From the NCBI GenBank assembly GCA_026686845.1, contig JAIVEN010000015.1, positions 9,777,501 to 9,841,500 of the forward strand: a DNA stretch of 64,000 bases. The letters are read 5' to 3'. Of the stretch, positions 49,617 to 63,505 are shown piece by piece. The notes below the pieces were generated by a model, which was not told the DNA's origin, made no database searches, and was given only the letters and a program-made list of their open reading frames with translations. Both the position numbers and the translations under genes were made by a program. This DNA is from Adenanthera pavonina. Taxonomy: Eukaryota > Streptophyta > Magnoliopsida > Fabales > Fabaceae. Each line of letters begins with the position of its first letter. Within the stretch, counting starts at the first letter, position 1.

Positions 49617-49874
49617 CTACCTCTGACTCATATATTATAAATTAATAAATATGATTTTTTTCCCTAATATAAGATACTATGATTTTATTTGTCACTTTTA
49701 CCTTTCATTAATATAAATATAATATTATAAATTGTGTTAAAATTATAAAAAGATGAGCATTTAATAAAGGTAAAATAAGAATATTTAGTTTTTTTTAGAA
49801 TTTAAAAATATTATTTTCATTTCTTAATATGCATGAAACCCTAGATATTGCCCTATAATATTGGATGAAGGTAG
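49617..49874. mobile_element. Stowaway-type MITE
   Basis: 258 bp between TA dinucleotides. Left CTACCTCTGACTCATATATT; right, reversed, CTACCTTCATCCAATATT. Confidence 0.6.
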
Positions 49875-52000
49875 TATTATTTATATCTGTTTTAGAAAAT
49901 AAAATATTATTTGCCCCTCAGAATTCGGATATATCAATGCATGCTTGTTTAAATACATTCTCTATTTTAATGTTCTTAAAACAGTTTTTAGAATTATTTT
50001 CTAGAAAAAATTTTGGGAACAAGAAAATAAAAAATATCCGTTTGAATAATTATTATCTAAATCATAACTAAAAAGTGTTAAATAGGTTATTCAAAATTTA
50101 TAATTTTGTTATTAATGGGTAGGTATTTTCTGCTTTTTTTTTGTATTTTTCAAAACAAAAAATGTAAAATATCTTAAAGATATTTTGAATTTTTTGTTAT
50201 TCTATTTTTTTATTTTTTAGAATATTTTATAAAAATGCTTATTAAACAATTTTTTTATTTTTCTATTTAAAAAATGGTATAAAAACATAAATTAAATAGG
50301 CTATACAACTTTGTATAGGACTCGGTTTCTCTGCTACTCTCAAAATGGCAGCACAGTGCTACTATTTTGAGAACAAATCTAGACCATCCATACAAAATAT
50401 GAACGGTCTAGATTTTATTTTACATTTTTTTAAATTTTTATAATTAAATACTATTCTTTTAAAAATCTTATTGTTGAAAGATTATTTTTATTTTTATTTT
50501 TACCTTTTTCTTAAATTAAAAAATATTAAAATTTAAAAAAAATTATTTAAAAAATATGGATTGTCCAGAATTTTTCTAAACGGTCCAGCAGCAGGAAAGA
50601 ATCCATTTCCCTTTGTATATGTCAAAGGGGGGCTGCCAGCCCACCGCTCTTTTCTTAGCTATTGAGGTGCTATATAAATGTAAGGATAATTTTTTATATC
50701 ATTAGATGAGCTATGATCCTTATTAAAAATTATAAATTAATTTTATGGACATCTAAACATAATATTAATATATATTACGGCCTTAGCCCTTATGGGCAGT
50801 ATAAAGACGGAAATCTGGATCTTTAATTTTTTTTTGGCCAACAAATCTAGATCCTTAATTAAACTCATGTATAAAGATATTATTTTAATGACATTAAAAT
50901 GGATAGATTTTTATTTTTTTGGACCAACATCAAAAACGAAAATTACCTAATGCGAGTGGATTTTAAATTTTAAAATAAGTTAAAAATATTAATAATAAGA
51001 GTTAGTGACAGATGGGTGAAGTGTTAAGGGGAAAAAAATGAGCTGCCATCATTTGATAATATATAAGTTTTAAGAATCTATCAGCGTTTAATTTCATTTG
51101 GGCTCTTCAATTACAGCTTGGCACTAGTTAATATTTTTAATTGACGAGCTAGTATATTTCAAGGACAAATATTAATATTTATTGCAATAATTTGATTTAA
51201 TGATATTGTCAAGTCAACGCATTTAGTTCAAGTCAAAATTGATCATTTTCCTCCTCCTGTTGAGAGTTATGACATTGTTATTAATTTAAAAACAAAATTA
51301 AAATCCTCAAAATATCATCTCATATCATGAATGTTATTAGCTAACTTGATGAATAAGATTCGATTTGGTATATAAAATGTTTAAAAAGATGAGAAAGAAT
51401 ACTAAACTCACCCACACTATCATTTTCACAGGTTTAATCTAGATGATTTAAATACAGAATAAATTAATGGTGAACTTCAATTAAGTGAGAATTATAAAAC
51501 ATAAAAAAAGAAGTACGATGAGTGAATTGTTTTGGTTCACCAAAAAGTGCATATGACTTCTCTTGAATCTTCTATAAAATATTGACATAAAACTATTTTT
51601 GAGGAAGAACAAAAGAATCAATGAGAAGAAACTATTATAGATGAATAATAAAGCTTAGCTTTCTATGAATCAAATAGTTTTAAGATAGCATTAATTAATT
51701 ATATTTTAGATGACGTTAAATTTACAATAAAAAAAGATCAAAAAAGGAGAAGGAGAAGAAGAAGACACTAAAATTGAAATTGAAATTAGATTAAAAATTA
51801 GAGATCATCAAGTGGGGCAAGAGTCAATTGACACCATAAGATAAGCATCTCTCCAAAAATGATTAATGTGGAAACTAAAGCGATGAAAGCATATTCCTTA
51901 TTTAGGAAAAAAATGAGGGAAAAAAAATCCAAATTTTGATTGTTTTTGTGTCAATAAAAAGCAAAACACAATAAAACATATATTCTTTACCCCTTATCTA

Positions 52001-52665
52001 GGGTATGTTTGGTTGGGGGGAAGGGAAAGAAATGGGAGGAATTTTACTCCCCTCCTCTTGTTTGGCAATCAAATAATTGGAGGAGGGGAGGGAAAATGTT
52101 ATTAAAATCTCCCTTCCCTCTCCTTATATATTTTCCCCCCAAATTGGGGTCATTTTGAGAGAAAATGTGTTATTGTGTCTAATATGACTAAAATACCCTT
52201 CACTTTTCATAACTCAACCATACAATATACTGGTCCATCTTGTTGCGTCTCTTCTTGATCTCACTCATAAAATATGAAATACCTTAGTGACATACATGCA
52301 TGAAGTTACGAACATACATAGACACATTCGTATATTAACATATATAATCATGGTTAAAGTTGAGAAAAAAAAAGAAAATACATACAATTATGGTTGAGGT
52401 TGAGAAAAAAAAGAGTATTTCCTTCTGATTAAGAACTTTATTTAATATTTAAACAAAAAAACTCTTTTTTAATATAAAAAGAAAATATTAACTTAAATAA
52501 ACTAAGGGTATAATAGTCAAATTATAATTATTTTCCCTCTCTTCCCTTTCTAAATTAAAGAAGGTAACATTAAAATTTTTTCATTAAAATTTCTCATTTT
52601 CCTTCCAAATGAGGTAAAATTAAAATATCTTCCCTCCCTTTCTTTCCTTTGAACCAATCATACCC
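52001..52665. mobile_element. hAT-like non-autonomous element
   Basis: GGGTATGTTTGGTTGGGGGG at the left and, reversed, GGGTATGATTGGTTCAAAGG at the right bound 665 bp. Flanking eight-mers CTTATCTA and TTTATCAA agree at six positions. Both subterminal regions carry CCCTCCC-rich tracts in inverted orientation. Confidence 0.6.
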
Positions 52666-55600
52666 TTTATCAATATGGTATGAATTCACCCCGCCGTATA
52701 AAACCACGCTTTCCTCTCTGACATATCCAAGCTGTCATTGTTAGTTACAAACAATTTTCATTGACATCCTTGTCGCTAAATTATTAAATTATTTTATTAA
52801 AATAAAAACTAAAGTTAGGTTCTTAACAAACATGATTTTGGACTGTAGTACGTCCTCATTCCGATATGTACTGTTTGTTGGCTTTACTTCACTCATCTGA
52901 TTAAATTTGTGGCCTCCCCCCAAAATAAAGGTATGAAATATCTCCTCAACCAAACATATCCTCTTGTCGTATTGATTTGTTCTTTCAAGTCATAAATGTA
53001 TATGACCCGTATGAAGGCTTTTTATGGTCTAAAATTTAAGTTATTTCATAGAATTTTTGTATTATTAAATATCTGTTTTTTCAAAATACTTTTCATTATA
53101 ATCAAGTAGCGAAATTTGTGATTTAAAAGAAAAAAGGTTAACAATTAATTAATTTAAGAGAAAATATGAGAAAAAATATATTTTCCTCTAAATTTAATTA
53201 ATTTAACTACTTTTTTTGCCAACAACTTTAACTACTTTTATTAATTTGTATAATAGGTAACTGTCTTATATTTTAGATGAATCATTTTAAAAGTTTATGA
53301 TAATATTAATTATTATTTTTTTAATTATATTCTTATTTTCACTAATTATTTTACACACTTATCATAATATTATGCAGTAATAAATTAAAGATATATTATT
53401 TTTTAAAAAATTCTAACATATTAATTATTTTTAAAAATTTATATGCTAAAAACTTAAAAAACTTTATATAAAGGAAAATGGAGGAAGTATTAATTAGGAG
53501 GGATACTACACCGACACGTATTTAATTTCTTTGCTGTTGAGAGATGAGAAAACAGACATGTACTAGTAGTCGACATGACCGACAAATTCGCCTTGTTTTG
53601 TTTTTGTGTTTCCATCTTACATTTTTTTTTTGAGCAAATGAGTGAAGTCTAATTAAATTAATTACTTGTTCGTTTCTTGTCTAGTTTAAGTCTCATCTTT
53701 CTGGAATCTAAACTCCCTACAAATTATTGATATTCACTCAATTTATCTCTCTATCTCACACACACTCTTTATTCTTTTATTGACCAACACACTCTTTATT
53801 CAAAATGCATCGCAAAAAGTTATGAGAAAGGGATGTGCTCATTCATGATTAACCACTTCATTCACGATCTAACACATATTTTTCTTTTCTTTAATTTCCA
53901 GCCACAATCAATTTGTGGCTAAAATGTGACAGGGACCGACCTACTTTTTAAAATTAAGGGGTAACCACCTCCTAAACCAAAAATTTTTGTGAGTATTTCT
54001 TTTAGTCTTTATTATAAGCTATGTTTTTAGAAGTATTTGTTAGTTTTTTTTTTCTTAAGCACCAAGGATATTTTTCAGTTGATAGTCAAAGATTAATCTC
54101 TTCAAAATGTGAAAATTATCAAAGTGAGTTTTGTCTCTCTTAATAAGGTAATAAGGCATTTTTCATACAAAAGGCCAGTGAATGAACCATCAACAACATA
54201 CTTAAAGAACCCAACTATCTATCAATCGTGCTAGGATCTTGGTTTTTTATATAAGTCACCTTAAAATATTAGTGAATAATTAATTATATTTTTTCCCTAT
54301 TTTGCTCTTGATCTATCCCTTTCTCTTCATTTATTTTACACTTCCTCATCTTTTTTTTAGAAGTTTTTACTGGTTACAAGGATAATTTTGGAAAATTGAG
54401 ATGATTTTTGATAAATCTAAGACTATCAACTCATTTTAGCCGACTATTTAAATTTGTATAAATTTGTTAAAAAATGACTATAATAAAAACCAGAAAGAGT
54501 ATATAATATCTTCACTCTCTCCAAAAAAAAATCCATAATACTAAAGTCTAAACAATATTGGGAGTACAATCGCATTAAATACTTTATTCAAGTTAGTATA
54601 GATCTCCATAAATTCTTTAGTTGAAGCGTGATAAGTTCAAGATATCAAATGCAAGTGCAATAAAAAAAAAGAGAGAGGAAAGTCTAAGCAACACATAAGC
54701 ATATAAATCATAAATGCCCATACAAACCATCACCAACCATCGACGATCATCACCATCTTTCGCCGATCACCATGCGCAGCCAACAACCATTGTCTGCCAT
54801 CCACCGGCCTTATGGGTTTCAGAGCTTTGATGTTGTTTCGGGCTTTCACCCCCAATATTAGCAACAGCTTCTATTGGTGCTTGCTGGAAAATGATTTCCC
54901 ACCACATGGGAATTTTGGCCATATCATCATATTGTGTTTCTCAAGATTAATTAAAACCAAACCAATTAAGTCATCATGTGTTAGTTTCATATTTATGATA
55001 ATTTTCATTTTATGATCGGTGTGCCACTTTCACGTGTATAAGTATTTCAGGCTTCTATTTTGTTTGGAAGCAAACACAATCACAATGACAAGGAAATGAA
55101 ATATAGGTTCCTTTAGGGCACCCACTTATCAAACACTTAAAAATGGAAGCTCCCTCAACAAATATTTAATGTACGTAGCTATATATACATAAAATTGAGA
55201 TAAATAGTTAAACTGGTAAACCTCCTAATTAGTTGAACCACGTACGTGCTTGTTGGTATTATCTTCCTATCATTGATATAACAGACAAAAATAGGTTGAA
55301 TACATCCAAAATACTAGTGGGGAATATAACGCTGTATATATCCAAACATTATTCATTTCGTTTGTTTATCACATTCTTTGCTTCTCTATTCAGCTTCGCT
55401 ACTCCATATAAGGACCCGTTACTTAGACGACACGCCTCTTTTAAATGAGGAAAATAAATTACGTAAGCTTTTAAAGCTCCTTTTTGATAAAACTATAAAT
55501 AGCGTATTTACTTTAAATGATCAATAGTAAATAATCGAGGCATGAAATATATCTATGTTATACTGAATATTTCTGTTGAAAATAACATCAAGAGATTTTT

Positions 55601-56235
55601 TTGGCCATGAAAACACAATAATAATTAAAAAGACTTTGCTACATTTCATTTTAAATACCAGAAAATCAAGAAAATTTCTCAATTACACTCCTTTCATATG
55701 AAAAGTATATATAACCAATCATCAATAGCAATTTGGATTAGTCGTGACCCAATATGGTTTTCAAAAATTGGCCAATACTTAAAAAAAAAAAATTATTATT
55801 ATCTTACTTAGCCGGTGTGTCTGAGGTTCTCGATCATTGTTTTTTCATGAGGTATGTTCTAACTTCTAACAATAAGGGTACCTAATAAATACTTTCTAAA
55901 GAATGGCCATACAGTGTGGAGAAATTTTCGAGTACCATATTCATTGTGTGAATTAAGAGCTGGCTTAGGTTCTGTGTGGAATTTTGTTTAATTTTCCTAT
56001 AAAAATAAAAAAAAACACTGCAAATCAATTTTGAAATAAAATTTACCCAAAAAATAAAAATAAAAACATTGTGAAAAAGAAAAGTTCGTCCATAGAAAAA
56101 TTATTTAATTCATCAATATCTCTCTTTGAAAAAAAGCCTCGACCAAACTAACAAATCCCCCTCATGGTATTAAAAAAAAATAAGAGGGAAGATGACCTTT
56201 ACAAAGTCTGAAACAATTGAGAAGGATACCTTATA

Positions 56236-56288
56236 TGGGCTTTTATAAGGTGAAGTTTAACAAAACAGTCCAAGTCCAGATAAGCCCA
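56236..56288 (+). promoter_or_regulatory. Site II-like TGGGCY motifs upstream of the 60-aa gene
   Basis: TGGGCT at 56236-56241 and AGCCCA at 56283-56288, about 100-150 bases before the ATG. Such TCP-binding motifs are frequent in plant promoters of mitochondrial and ribosomal protein genes. Confidence 0.35.
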
Positions 56289-56384
56289 GAATAACCACGA
56301 TGTGGTTTGGCTTAATAATAAGGAAAACAAAATAGAAAAAGAAAAGGTTGTGGTTCAGCTTCCGGAACTCTGGAAACGGAGAAG

Positions 56385-56719
56385 ATGAAGATATTGGGAA
56401 AGCATGTATTTCCGGGCCAAATCGCACTCTTGGCCTCAGGGTTTGTGATTTATATTTATATGTATATATATATATAGTCAGCTCAATTGTTTGATGGATT
56501 TGTAAATCTGGTTTATGTAGTTTCAGCGATGATAATGTTGATGTTGTTGATGATGGAATTGAAATGGGAATTGTACGTTAAATGTGAATTAGGGTTTTGT
56601 TCATGGCATCAACGACATACGATGTGCACAGATCAATAAAGAGCAACCAAACCCCTCCTTCCAAGGAACAGGTGGAAGCCCTCCAAGAGTTCATCAGGTC
56701 CCGCCGTCGCTCTCCTTGA
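56385..56719 (+). CDS. Conserved small single-pass membrane protein (60 aa), function unknown
   Basis: Two exons, 56385-56440 and 56593-56719, joined by a 152-base intron (GTTTGT...TTAG), give 60 residues. The N-terminus MKILGKHVFPGQ precedes a hydrophobic segment of about 15-18 residues (IALLASGVLFMASTT, spanning the splice junction). A polar helix-prone tail with YDVHRSIKSN and an Arg-rich end follows. The layout resembles small plant organelle membrane proteins. I believe I have seen this family in plant proteomes but cannot name it safely. Site II motifs upstream would suit a mitochondrial role, which is inference only. The splice joins a split Gly codon, and the frame fits family-like sequence on both sides. 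Confidence 0.7.
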
Positions 56720-57880
56720 TTCTTCCTTCTCTTCCTATCACTCTACAATGTAATAATACTTTCCATTACTTGGGTCTTTTTCCAACTAAATTTCTAGTTT
56801 AGTTATCATTCAGTATCTCAGTTGGTGTAATATTATTATTATTATTATTTCATTTGAGTCTAAAATTTTCCTTCTAGTTTATTTTTATCTGGTGTGGGTG
56901 TGTGTAAAGAACTCAAATCAATTGTTAAAGAGGATATTAAAAAACAATATTGAAAACATTCTAATGATGAAAGAAATGAATATGGAACGAAGAGATAGGA
57001 AATTGATGAGGTAACAGTAACAGAATAGAATTGCTTGACATGACTTAGAACACTGAAAAACGCCATATTCTTGGGATAACTGCTACTACAAGATAGGAAA
57101 ACCTTTGCCGGGACCAAATTTAGAGATGACGTATTTTTAAAAGAGTTAACTTGTTAATTATTCATTTCATTTTTCGGAGACGTATGACAGGAGTCAATAT
57201 TGCCCTAGCCTCAGGCATAAAACAAAACAACGAATTGAATATTGCCCTTACCAATGATAAAAAAATTTATATATTGAATAATATATCATAAGTTTCACAC
57301 CTATGACAGTTTAAGAAATCCCTTCTTAAATCCCGATCCAGTTGCCAAGAACTGAAAAAACAGACACACAGACAGATCATTTAGCTTTTCATATTTTTAG
57401 GTACATAATTTTCGATCTCTAAAAAATTTTCATTCCCTATTCATTAGCTTCAAACATCAAACATGTACGATTTCCTTGTTTTTGCTTGTTTTGAAAATCA
57501 ATAAGTAACAAATAAACAATTTTAAAAATTTTGTTTTGTAATAATTTTTTCTAAACAATTAGGAGATTAAAAATATATTTCCTCTTAATGGGCTAAAATG
57601 AAAAGGGCTTGTTTATATTGGGCCTTTGGTCCGTATACGGAATACAAAATAGCCCAGATTCATTATACGGGCTAAGCCGAAGTCCAGGTCCAGCCTCATG
57701 AATCTCAATTCGCGTGAGAATCTGGAACTGTATGAATCCGGACTCCAGGTGAAACCTAGAAGCTAGAAGCGACATATCGAGCAAGTGCATCATCAATCAC
57801 ATAACACAATTCACAAGAATTCCCACCTTCAATAAAGCTTAATCAGTTTAAATATTAGAAAGTGCTTTTGTTAAACGAAG
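56720..57880. other. Intergenic spacer and probable SET-gene promoter
   Basis: After a TTA microsatellite (56830-56850) there is no gene. Three site II-like motifs, TGGGCT 57589-57594, TGGGCC 57619-57624 and AGCCCA 57651-57656, lie 225-290 bases before the SET gene start. Between them sits the palindrome CCGTATACGG (57631-57640). Confidence 0.4.
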
Positions 57881-60800
57881 ATGGAAGAAGAAGAGCAGCA
57901 AAGCTTAGCAAGCTTCCTAAGATGGGCGGCAGAGCTTGGAATATCAGATGCTGCAGTCACCAACCAACCTCAACATTCTCTTTCCTGTTTGGGCTATTCT
58001 CTCTGTGTCTCCCATTTTCCTCATTCTGGCGGGTACCTCCGATTCTTTCTTCTTTCTCCTAATCATCCTATTCTTGATAACTGAACTACTGTTTTAATTG
58101 AATTGATTTCCTTTATCTCTCTTAACAATTTTCCATTACTCATTTAAAATTAAAATATGAAAATATTCCTTAGAAAAACAATTTGTAATCATTCAACCAG
58201 AGCTAGAGAAGGATCATCCAGATGTTGATGCTTCTGACTTGCTCTTATTGACGGTTTTATATGTTTGGTGAACCCTGCAGTAGAGGTTTGGGTGCTGTGC
58301 GAGACCTTAGGAGGGGAGAATTAATCCTCAGGGTTCCAAAATCTGCCTTAATGACAGCAGAGAATGTCATGGAAGACAAGAAGTTCTCCATTGCTCTTAA
58401 TAACCACCCTTATCTCTCATCCTCCCAGGTTTCTATCTAAGTTGTATTATTTATCTTTTGCCAGTATAGTGGGAGACGAATTTGGGATTTCAAGTGGGGT
58501 ATTAACATTTCCCGAAAAAGAAAAAAACAGGAAGGAGTAGTAGTAAGTGGTCAGGGTGGAACTGTTCTATCTGCCATCTCTTTTGTGAAATTCAATTAAA
58601 GCATTTGTTTCCACTTTTTTCATTAGTTATAAAACAGAGTCGGATCTTTTTTGTTAAAATCTTGCTCAGGATTGTATCTCCTATATAATTGATTGAGTCT
58701 TTTGTTGCTTCCGTGCTGTTTAATGCAGATACTTATCGTTTGCCTATTATATGAAATGGGCAAAGGAAAGTCTTCGAAGTGGCATCCTTACCTCATGGAT
58801 TTGCCGCATACTTATGACATACTAGCTACATTTGGTGAATTTGAGAAACAAGCTCTTCAAGTTCAGTTTCTGTTTTGAAATCTTAGAAGTTCATTAGGTT
58901 AGATTATATCATTATTACTTATCGTTTATGTCAACATTTCATTTTTTGTTAATCTATGTTAGAAATTATCTTTATGATGTTGTTATAGGTGGATGAGGCT
59001 CAGTGGGTCACGGAAAAGGCTGCATTAAAAGCCAAATCAGAGTGGAAAGAAGCCAATGATTTGATGGAAGAAATCAAACTCAAGTCCCAACTTTTAACGT
59101 TTAAGGCATGGATTTGGGCTACTGCAACGGTGAGAAAACCTGGCCTTTGACGGGAGAGATCCCGTCAAGCTAAAGTAGTTTAATTATAATTATTCAATTC
59201 TTTTATCATACACTTGCATAGACTGCAAATGATTTATTACGTATTTGGTTTTAGTGTTGGCTGAAACAGCAGCTATTCCCGAATAGACTTTTCCCGAGCT
59301 GTACATATCCATGAACTGGGATCTATTTTGTTTCTTGTTTAAAGTTGTACTTAATTTGACTTATTGGGAAGGAGATTATTGGCTGATAACTGGTCATATA
59401 TGCGGGTGCTTGTCTTTGCGTGGTAGCTGTAAGGTGTAAATTACAACCCATTAAATTAAATTGTTATTTCTGTGCCCCTTCTTTCATCTCCTGGAAAGGA
59501 TTTTATTGAAGTTGTGCAGTATGTTAATTGTTATTGATTGATAGCTGGCTTCATTAATTGCAGTTTTTTTTTTTTAATTTTTGTATCACTTCAAGTGTAA
59601 ATTACAATCCATTTAAAGTGTTCTCTCTCTCTCTCTCTCTCATTCACAATGAAATTTTTGAAATCTAGATATCCTCCAGGACATTGCACATACCATGGGA
59701 TGAAGCTGGGTGTTTATGCCCTGTGGGTGACTTGTTTAATTATGACGCACCTGGAAAGGAGCCATCTGGTCCTGAAGATCAGGAGATTCTGTTATCCAAC
59801 TCTTCCTTCCAAGTCACTTCAGTCTCAAATGTAGACAATACTGTAATGTTAGATGCAGAGCAACTTGATTTTCATTTCCAGAGATTAACAGATGGTGGAT
59901 TTGATGAAGATGTTAATTCATATTGCTTTTATGCTAGGGAAAATTACAAGCAAGGGGAGCAGGTATTACATAATTCTTTGCATTTTTAATATAGTAGTAG
60001 TACATTTTGTTTACTTTCAGCATAGAAGTTGTTCCCAAACTTGCCATTTTCCTCAGAGGTCCATCTTTCTTCCCCAAAAAAAAAAATAACGCAGAATATT
60101 AGACGAGAAAGTGTTTATATTGCCCTCTAATGCCTAATATATCTATGGTATTACTTTTTCAATGTAATTAAGCCAGACTATGTTAACTTGTCTGACTCTA
60201 CAGTAGCCTCTCTAATGTTGTATAGCCTACTTCTGTGCCATATCTGAGGCACTTCTCCTTGACTTGATGTAAATATTGTCAACTTCGTCCAATTATTATA
60301 ATCATTAACCAATTATAATTCCTACTCCAAGCCAATGTTCAAGTATAAAGCATTAATTAAATGTTGCTTGACTCTGGCATGTAGACTATGGAAACAGAAT
60401 ATTTACAGAATGATTAATCTTGCCTTACTAGATGGGTCATTTATATCAATCAATTGCAATAAAAGGTGTAGAAGCATTATGTTCATAATTCTTGTTCTTT
60501 CTATTGGTCAGAAAATTTGAAACTACATGTCACCTTGTCCCCTCCAGGTTTTATTGTGCTATGGACAGTACACAAATTTAGAGCTTCTTGAACACTACGG
60601 GTTCCTTCTACAAGAAAATCCGAATGACAAAATTTTTATTCCTCTAGAATCTTTTGTATATTCTTCCAGTTCATGGCCTAAAGAGTCCCTCTATATTGGC
60701 CATAATGGGAAGCCTTCTTTCGCACTATTGTCTGCATTGAGGTTGTGGGCAACCCCTAAAAATAAGCGGAGGTCTGTGGGACATCTTGTGTATTCCGGTT

Positions 60801-61171
60801 CTCAACTGTCTGTGGACAATGAAATTGTAGTCATGAAATGGCTGTCAAAGACTTGCGATACTGTGTTGAAGAGTTTGCCAACATCAATGGATGAGGACGC
60901 AGTACTCCTGGATGCTATGGATAGCAGTCAAGATTTTTGTACTTTCATGGAGATGGTCAAACTGTTGTCTACTAGGGATGAGATTTGTGACTTTATAGAA
61001 TTTAATAATCTGCAGGTTGGACATGATTTAACTGGTATACTTGTATCCAGAAAGGCTAGAAGGTCCTTGGACAAGTGGAAATTGGCTGTTCAATGGAGGT
61101 TCAGGTATAAGAAAGTCCTTGTGAATTGTATCTCTTATTGCAATGAAATACTTGAGTCTCTCTTGACATAA
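57881..61171 (+). CDS. SET-domain protein lysine methyltransferase (SETD3/Rubisco-LSMT-like)
   Basis: Member of the non-histone SET family with a split SET domain and a C-terminal Rubisco-LSMT substrate-binding region. It transfers methyl groups from S-adenosylmethionine to protein lysine (or histidine, as in SETD3); the substrate here is unknown. Six exons: 57881-58032, 58281-58428, 58729-58860, 58989-59129, 59669-59962 and 60548-61171, giving 496 residues. GGRGLGAVRDLRRGE near residue 50 is the N-terminal SET motif. CPVGDLFNY near 206-214 and the motif GEQVLLCYGQYTNLELLEHYGF (residues 287-308) carry the SAM-binding Asn and catalytic Tyr positions. There is no obvious transit peptide, so it is probably cytosolic or nuclear. 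All splice sites are GT-AG and phases match. Confidence 0.9.
59622..59641 (+). repeat. (TC)n microsatellite in SET intron 4
   Basis: About ten TC units end 27 bases before exon 5 and may serve as an extended pyrimidine tract for that acceptor. Confidence 0.8.
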
Positions 61172-62530
61172 TGCTATGATGGATTTTGGGTGAAGGGTAG
61201 CCTTAGGTTTCTCTGTTCCATCTGTAGCTTTCCTCTTGAGGAAAAAAAATGATAAAAAGAAAAGGCATGACAAACGTGATTAATGAAAACTGCATATGTC
61301 TCTCCCCCACCTGGGGGAATGTATGTAATTATATGAAACCTTTTGCAATATGTCCAAGAAGTTATTAAAAACTCATCATTGGGTGTTTTAAGGATGTGAT
61401 CACATTCGTTTTGTTACGCTTTAATTATTAAACCTTGGGCAGGTGGTTAGAGTTTATTTGATTATGTTTCTATGTTCTTAAAGCAATTTTGAAAAATTGT
61501 TTTCCGAAATCAAGTTTTGGTAACGAAACAAAATCTATTTGGGTCATTGTTTTGAAAATCATATCTAAAAACAAACAAATAATTGTCTGAAAAAACTTTT
61601 TTGAGAATAGGTTTTAAAAACGGAAAAAAGGAAAGTTTGATTTTCTTATTTTTATGTACCTAATATAATTATGATTTAGTTGGATCTACACAATTTTGAT
61701 TTAAATATAATATAATTATGATTGATAATATCCAAGTTAATATCATCAATAAGAGGTAAATATGAAAAATTAAAACTTAATATCAACCATAGAAAACAAC
61801 AGGGTGAATAGTAAAAGGAAGGCAACAAACTGAAAGTAAAAAAAGAAACAACTAAAACTAAAGATGAGATAAAGCTGTTTTATAAAGAATTTCTGTTTTA
61901 TCCAAGAGAAACACTGGTTAATATCATCAAGATGAGGTGCTCATCATCGTTGGATAGAAAATTATAATCATTATTTGTCAGTGAAAGAAAGAAGCTAACA
62001 ATATTATTTTTTTTGGGTGAATATCATCATTATTAATAGAAAATTGGTTGACTTATATTGAATCCACGGTAACAAGATTGCAGAATATACCAATAAGTCC
62101 TTTGATCAGACCCAAGGTGTTTGATACCTTGAACTGGCGTTTGGCACTACGTTGAACTTGACTCCAGTTTATCTCATTTATCATTTATATTGGTACCTTT
62201 AACTCAACTCCGGCTCAAGTTATTTATGAGACAGACCAAGGTGTTTGGTACCTTGATCACATGCTGTTTCTTCATCAAATTAATGCGTCTCTCGGCAATT
62301 GATCCCTGCTATTGGACATTTTTTACGACCCACTGCCAAATTATTAGAATGTAGTAATTTAAAAAAATGTATAAGTTAGATTTGATAATGCAGGACTCCC
62401 ATCCAGGGAAACTCCATCAACTTTCGTTGTTTAATTAATTTTTAGTATTTAAAAGCCCCCATAATTTACTCAGTAATTTCTTTTTTTTGGTATATAAAAA
62501 CCACCACTAAAACACTGGTAAAATAGTAAG

Positions 62531-62562
62531 AACTCCGAAGACATTTCATAGTCTTCGGAGTT
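62531..62562. repeat. Perfect 12-bp inverted repeat (hairpin)
   Basis: AACTCCGAAGAC at 62531-62542 and its exact complement at 62551-62562, with an eight-base loop. A related segment, ATAGTCTTAGAGTTATT, follows directly and abuts the LTR border. Confidence 0.85.
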
Positions 62563-62585
62563 ATTTTCATAGTCTTAGAGTTATT

Positions 62586-63502
62586 TGTTAGATAGGGATG
62601 GATCAGATTCACTTGGCTTGAAATCTCATAAAGAGAAAAATCGCTCAGTATATTCAGCGTCGATCATCTGGGGAAATAATCATCACTTCCATCTCTATCA
62701 CACATAGACTTAATGTACCTATCTACCTAGAACTCAATTACTTCAAGAAAATTAAGATTCTAGACAGATTACACAGCGTGAATATAACACATACACAATG
62801 TGTCTATCTACCTGGAACTCGTATCAAATTGAGTGAAAAGTGTTGAGATAGAGTTGGCGTAAAGATCAGAGTTCTGGCTTGGATACTCAATCCCCTTAAC
62901 GGGAAAAGAATTATCTAAATAGCAAAGTTGGAATCAACTTCGATCATATGGGGAAAGTATCGTCATATCTCTTCCAACTCTAGCCAATATTTTCTTAAAT
63001 TTTCAAAAACGAGTTTAGAACAACAGTGAAAAGTTCAATTTTCAAATGCAATAGAAAGGAGAAGAAACTTAATGAAATCCCAGTGGTTGGAGCTCACATC
63101 TAACGCGCCAAATCAGTGCAGACGACATTGTAGTGTCGCGCACTGGTGATAGGAACAACACGCGTTCTTTGGCTCATCATCGATTCACGGCTCTTAACCT
63201 AACCCTAAAAACGCAACAGAATTGAGCAGAAGAAGAGATGGTTAACTGCAAGAAGGACGAGGCTATTTATAAAGGGAGACTCCGCCGTCCAAGCCCTGAT
63301 CAAATGGTGTAAGCCCGAAAAACCCTAACTCGGTAACTTGGGAGAGGCTCCAGGATGACGGATGAGATTAGGACACGTGTAATGTAGACTTCATATGGAT
63401 CCAAAGGCCCATATTATGATTTGGACAAAAACAAAGAGGCCCATATTGTGGACTGTTTCAGGTTGATATTTTGAGCAACAAATTAAAATATTTGCTCTAA
63501 CA
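62586..63502 (-). mobile_element. Probable solo LTR
   Basis: 917 bp with ends TGTTAGA and TCTAACA, perfect seven-base inverted termini of the TG...CA type. On the minus strand it has TTTATAAATAGCC (about 63274-63262), followed by a leader-like stretch, which sets the orientation. Internally, CGATCATMTGGGGAAA and CTATCTACCTRGAACTC each occur twice. No matching five-base target duplication was found (TTATT against CTACT), so identification rests on ends and promoter layout. Confidence 0.5.
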
Positions 63503-63505
63503 CTA

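Larger units (their letters stand above)
40432..56384. other. Gene desert rich in MITEs
   Basis: About 16 kb with no frame resembling a protein family. It holds at least nine small transposons listed separately and several (AT)n tracts (42647-42662, 46882-46909, 48608-48622, 48815-48832). Less AT-rich patches at 48180-48500 and 50330-50650 contain GTCTAGAC-like and GGCAGC motifs reminiscent of transposon ends. I could not define their borders. Confidence 0.5.

Noticed and set aside
53200..54520. Two further Stowaway right ends (GGAGGAAG before TA near 53487; GAAAGAG before TA near 54500)
   Set aside because: No matching left termini could be located, so elements could not be delimited.
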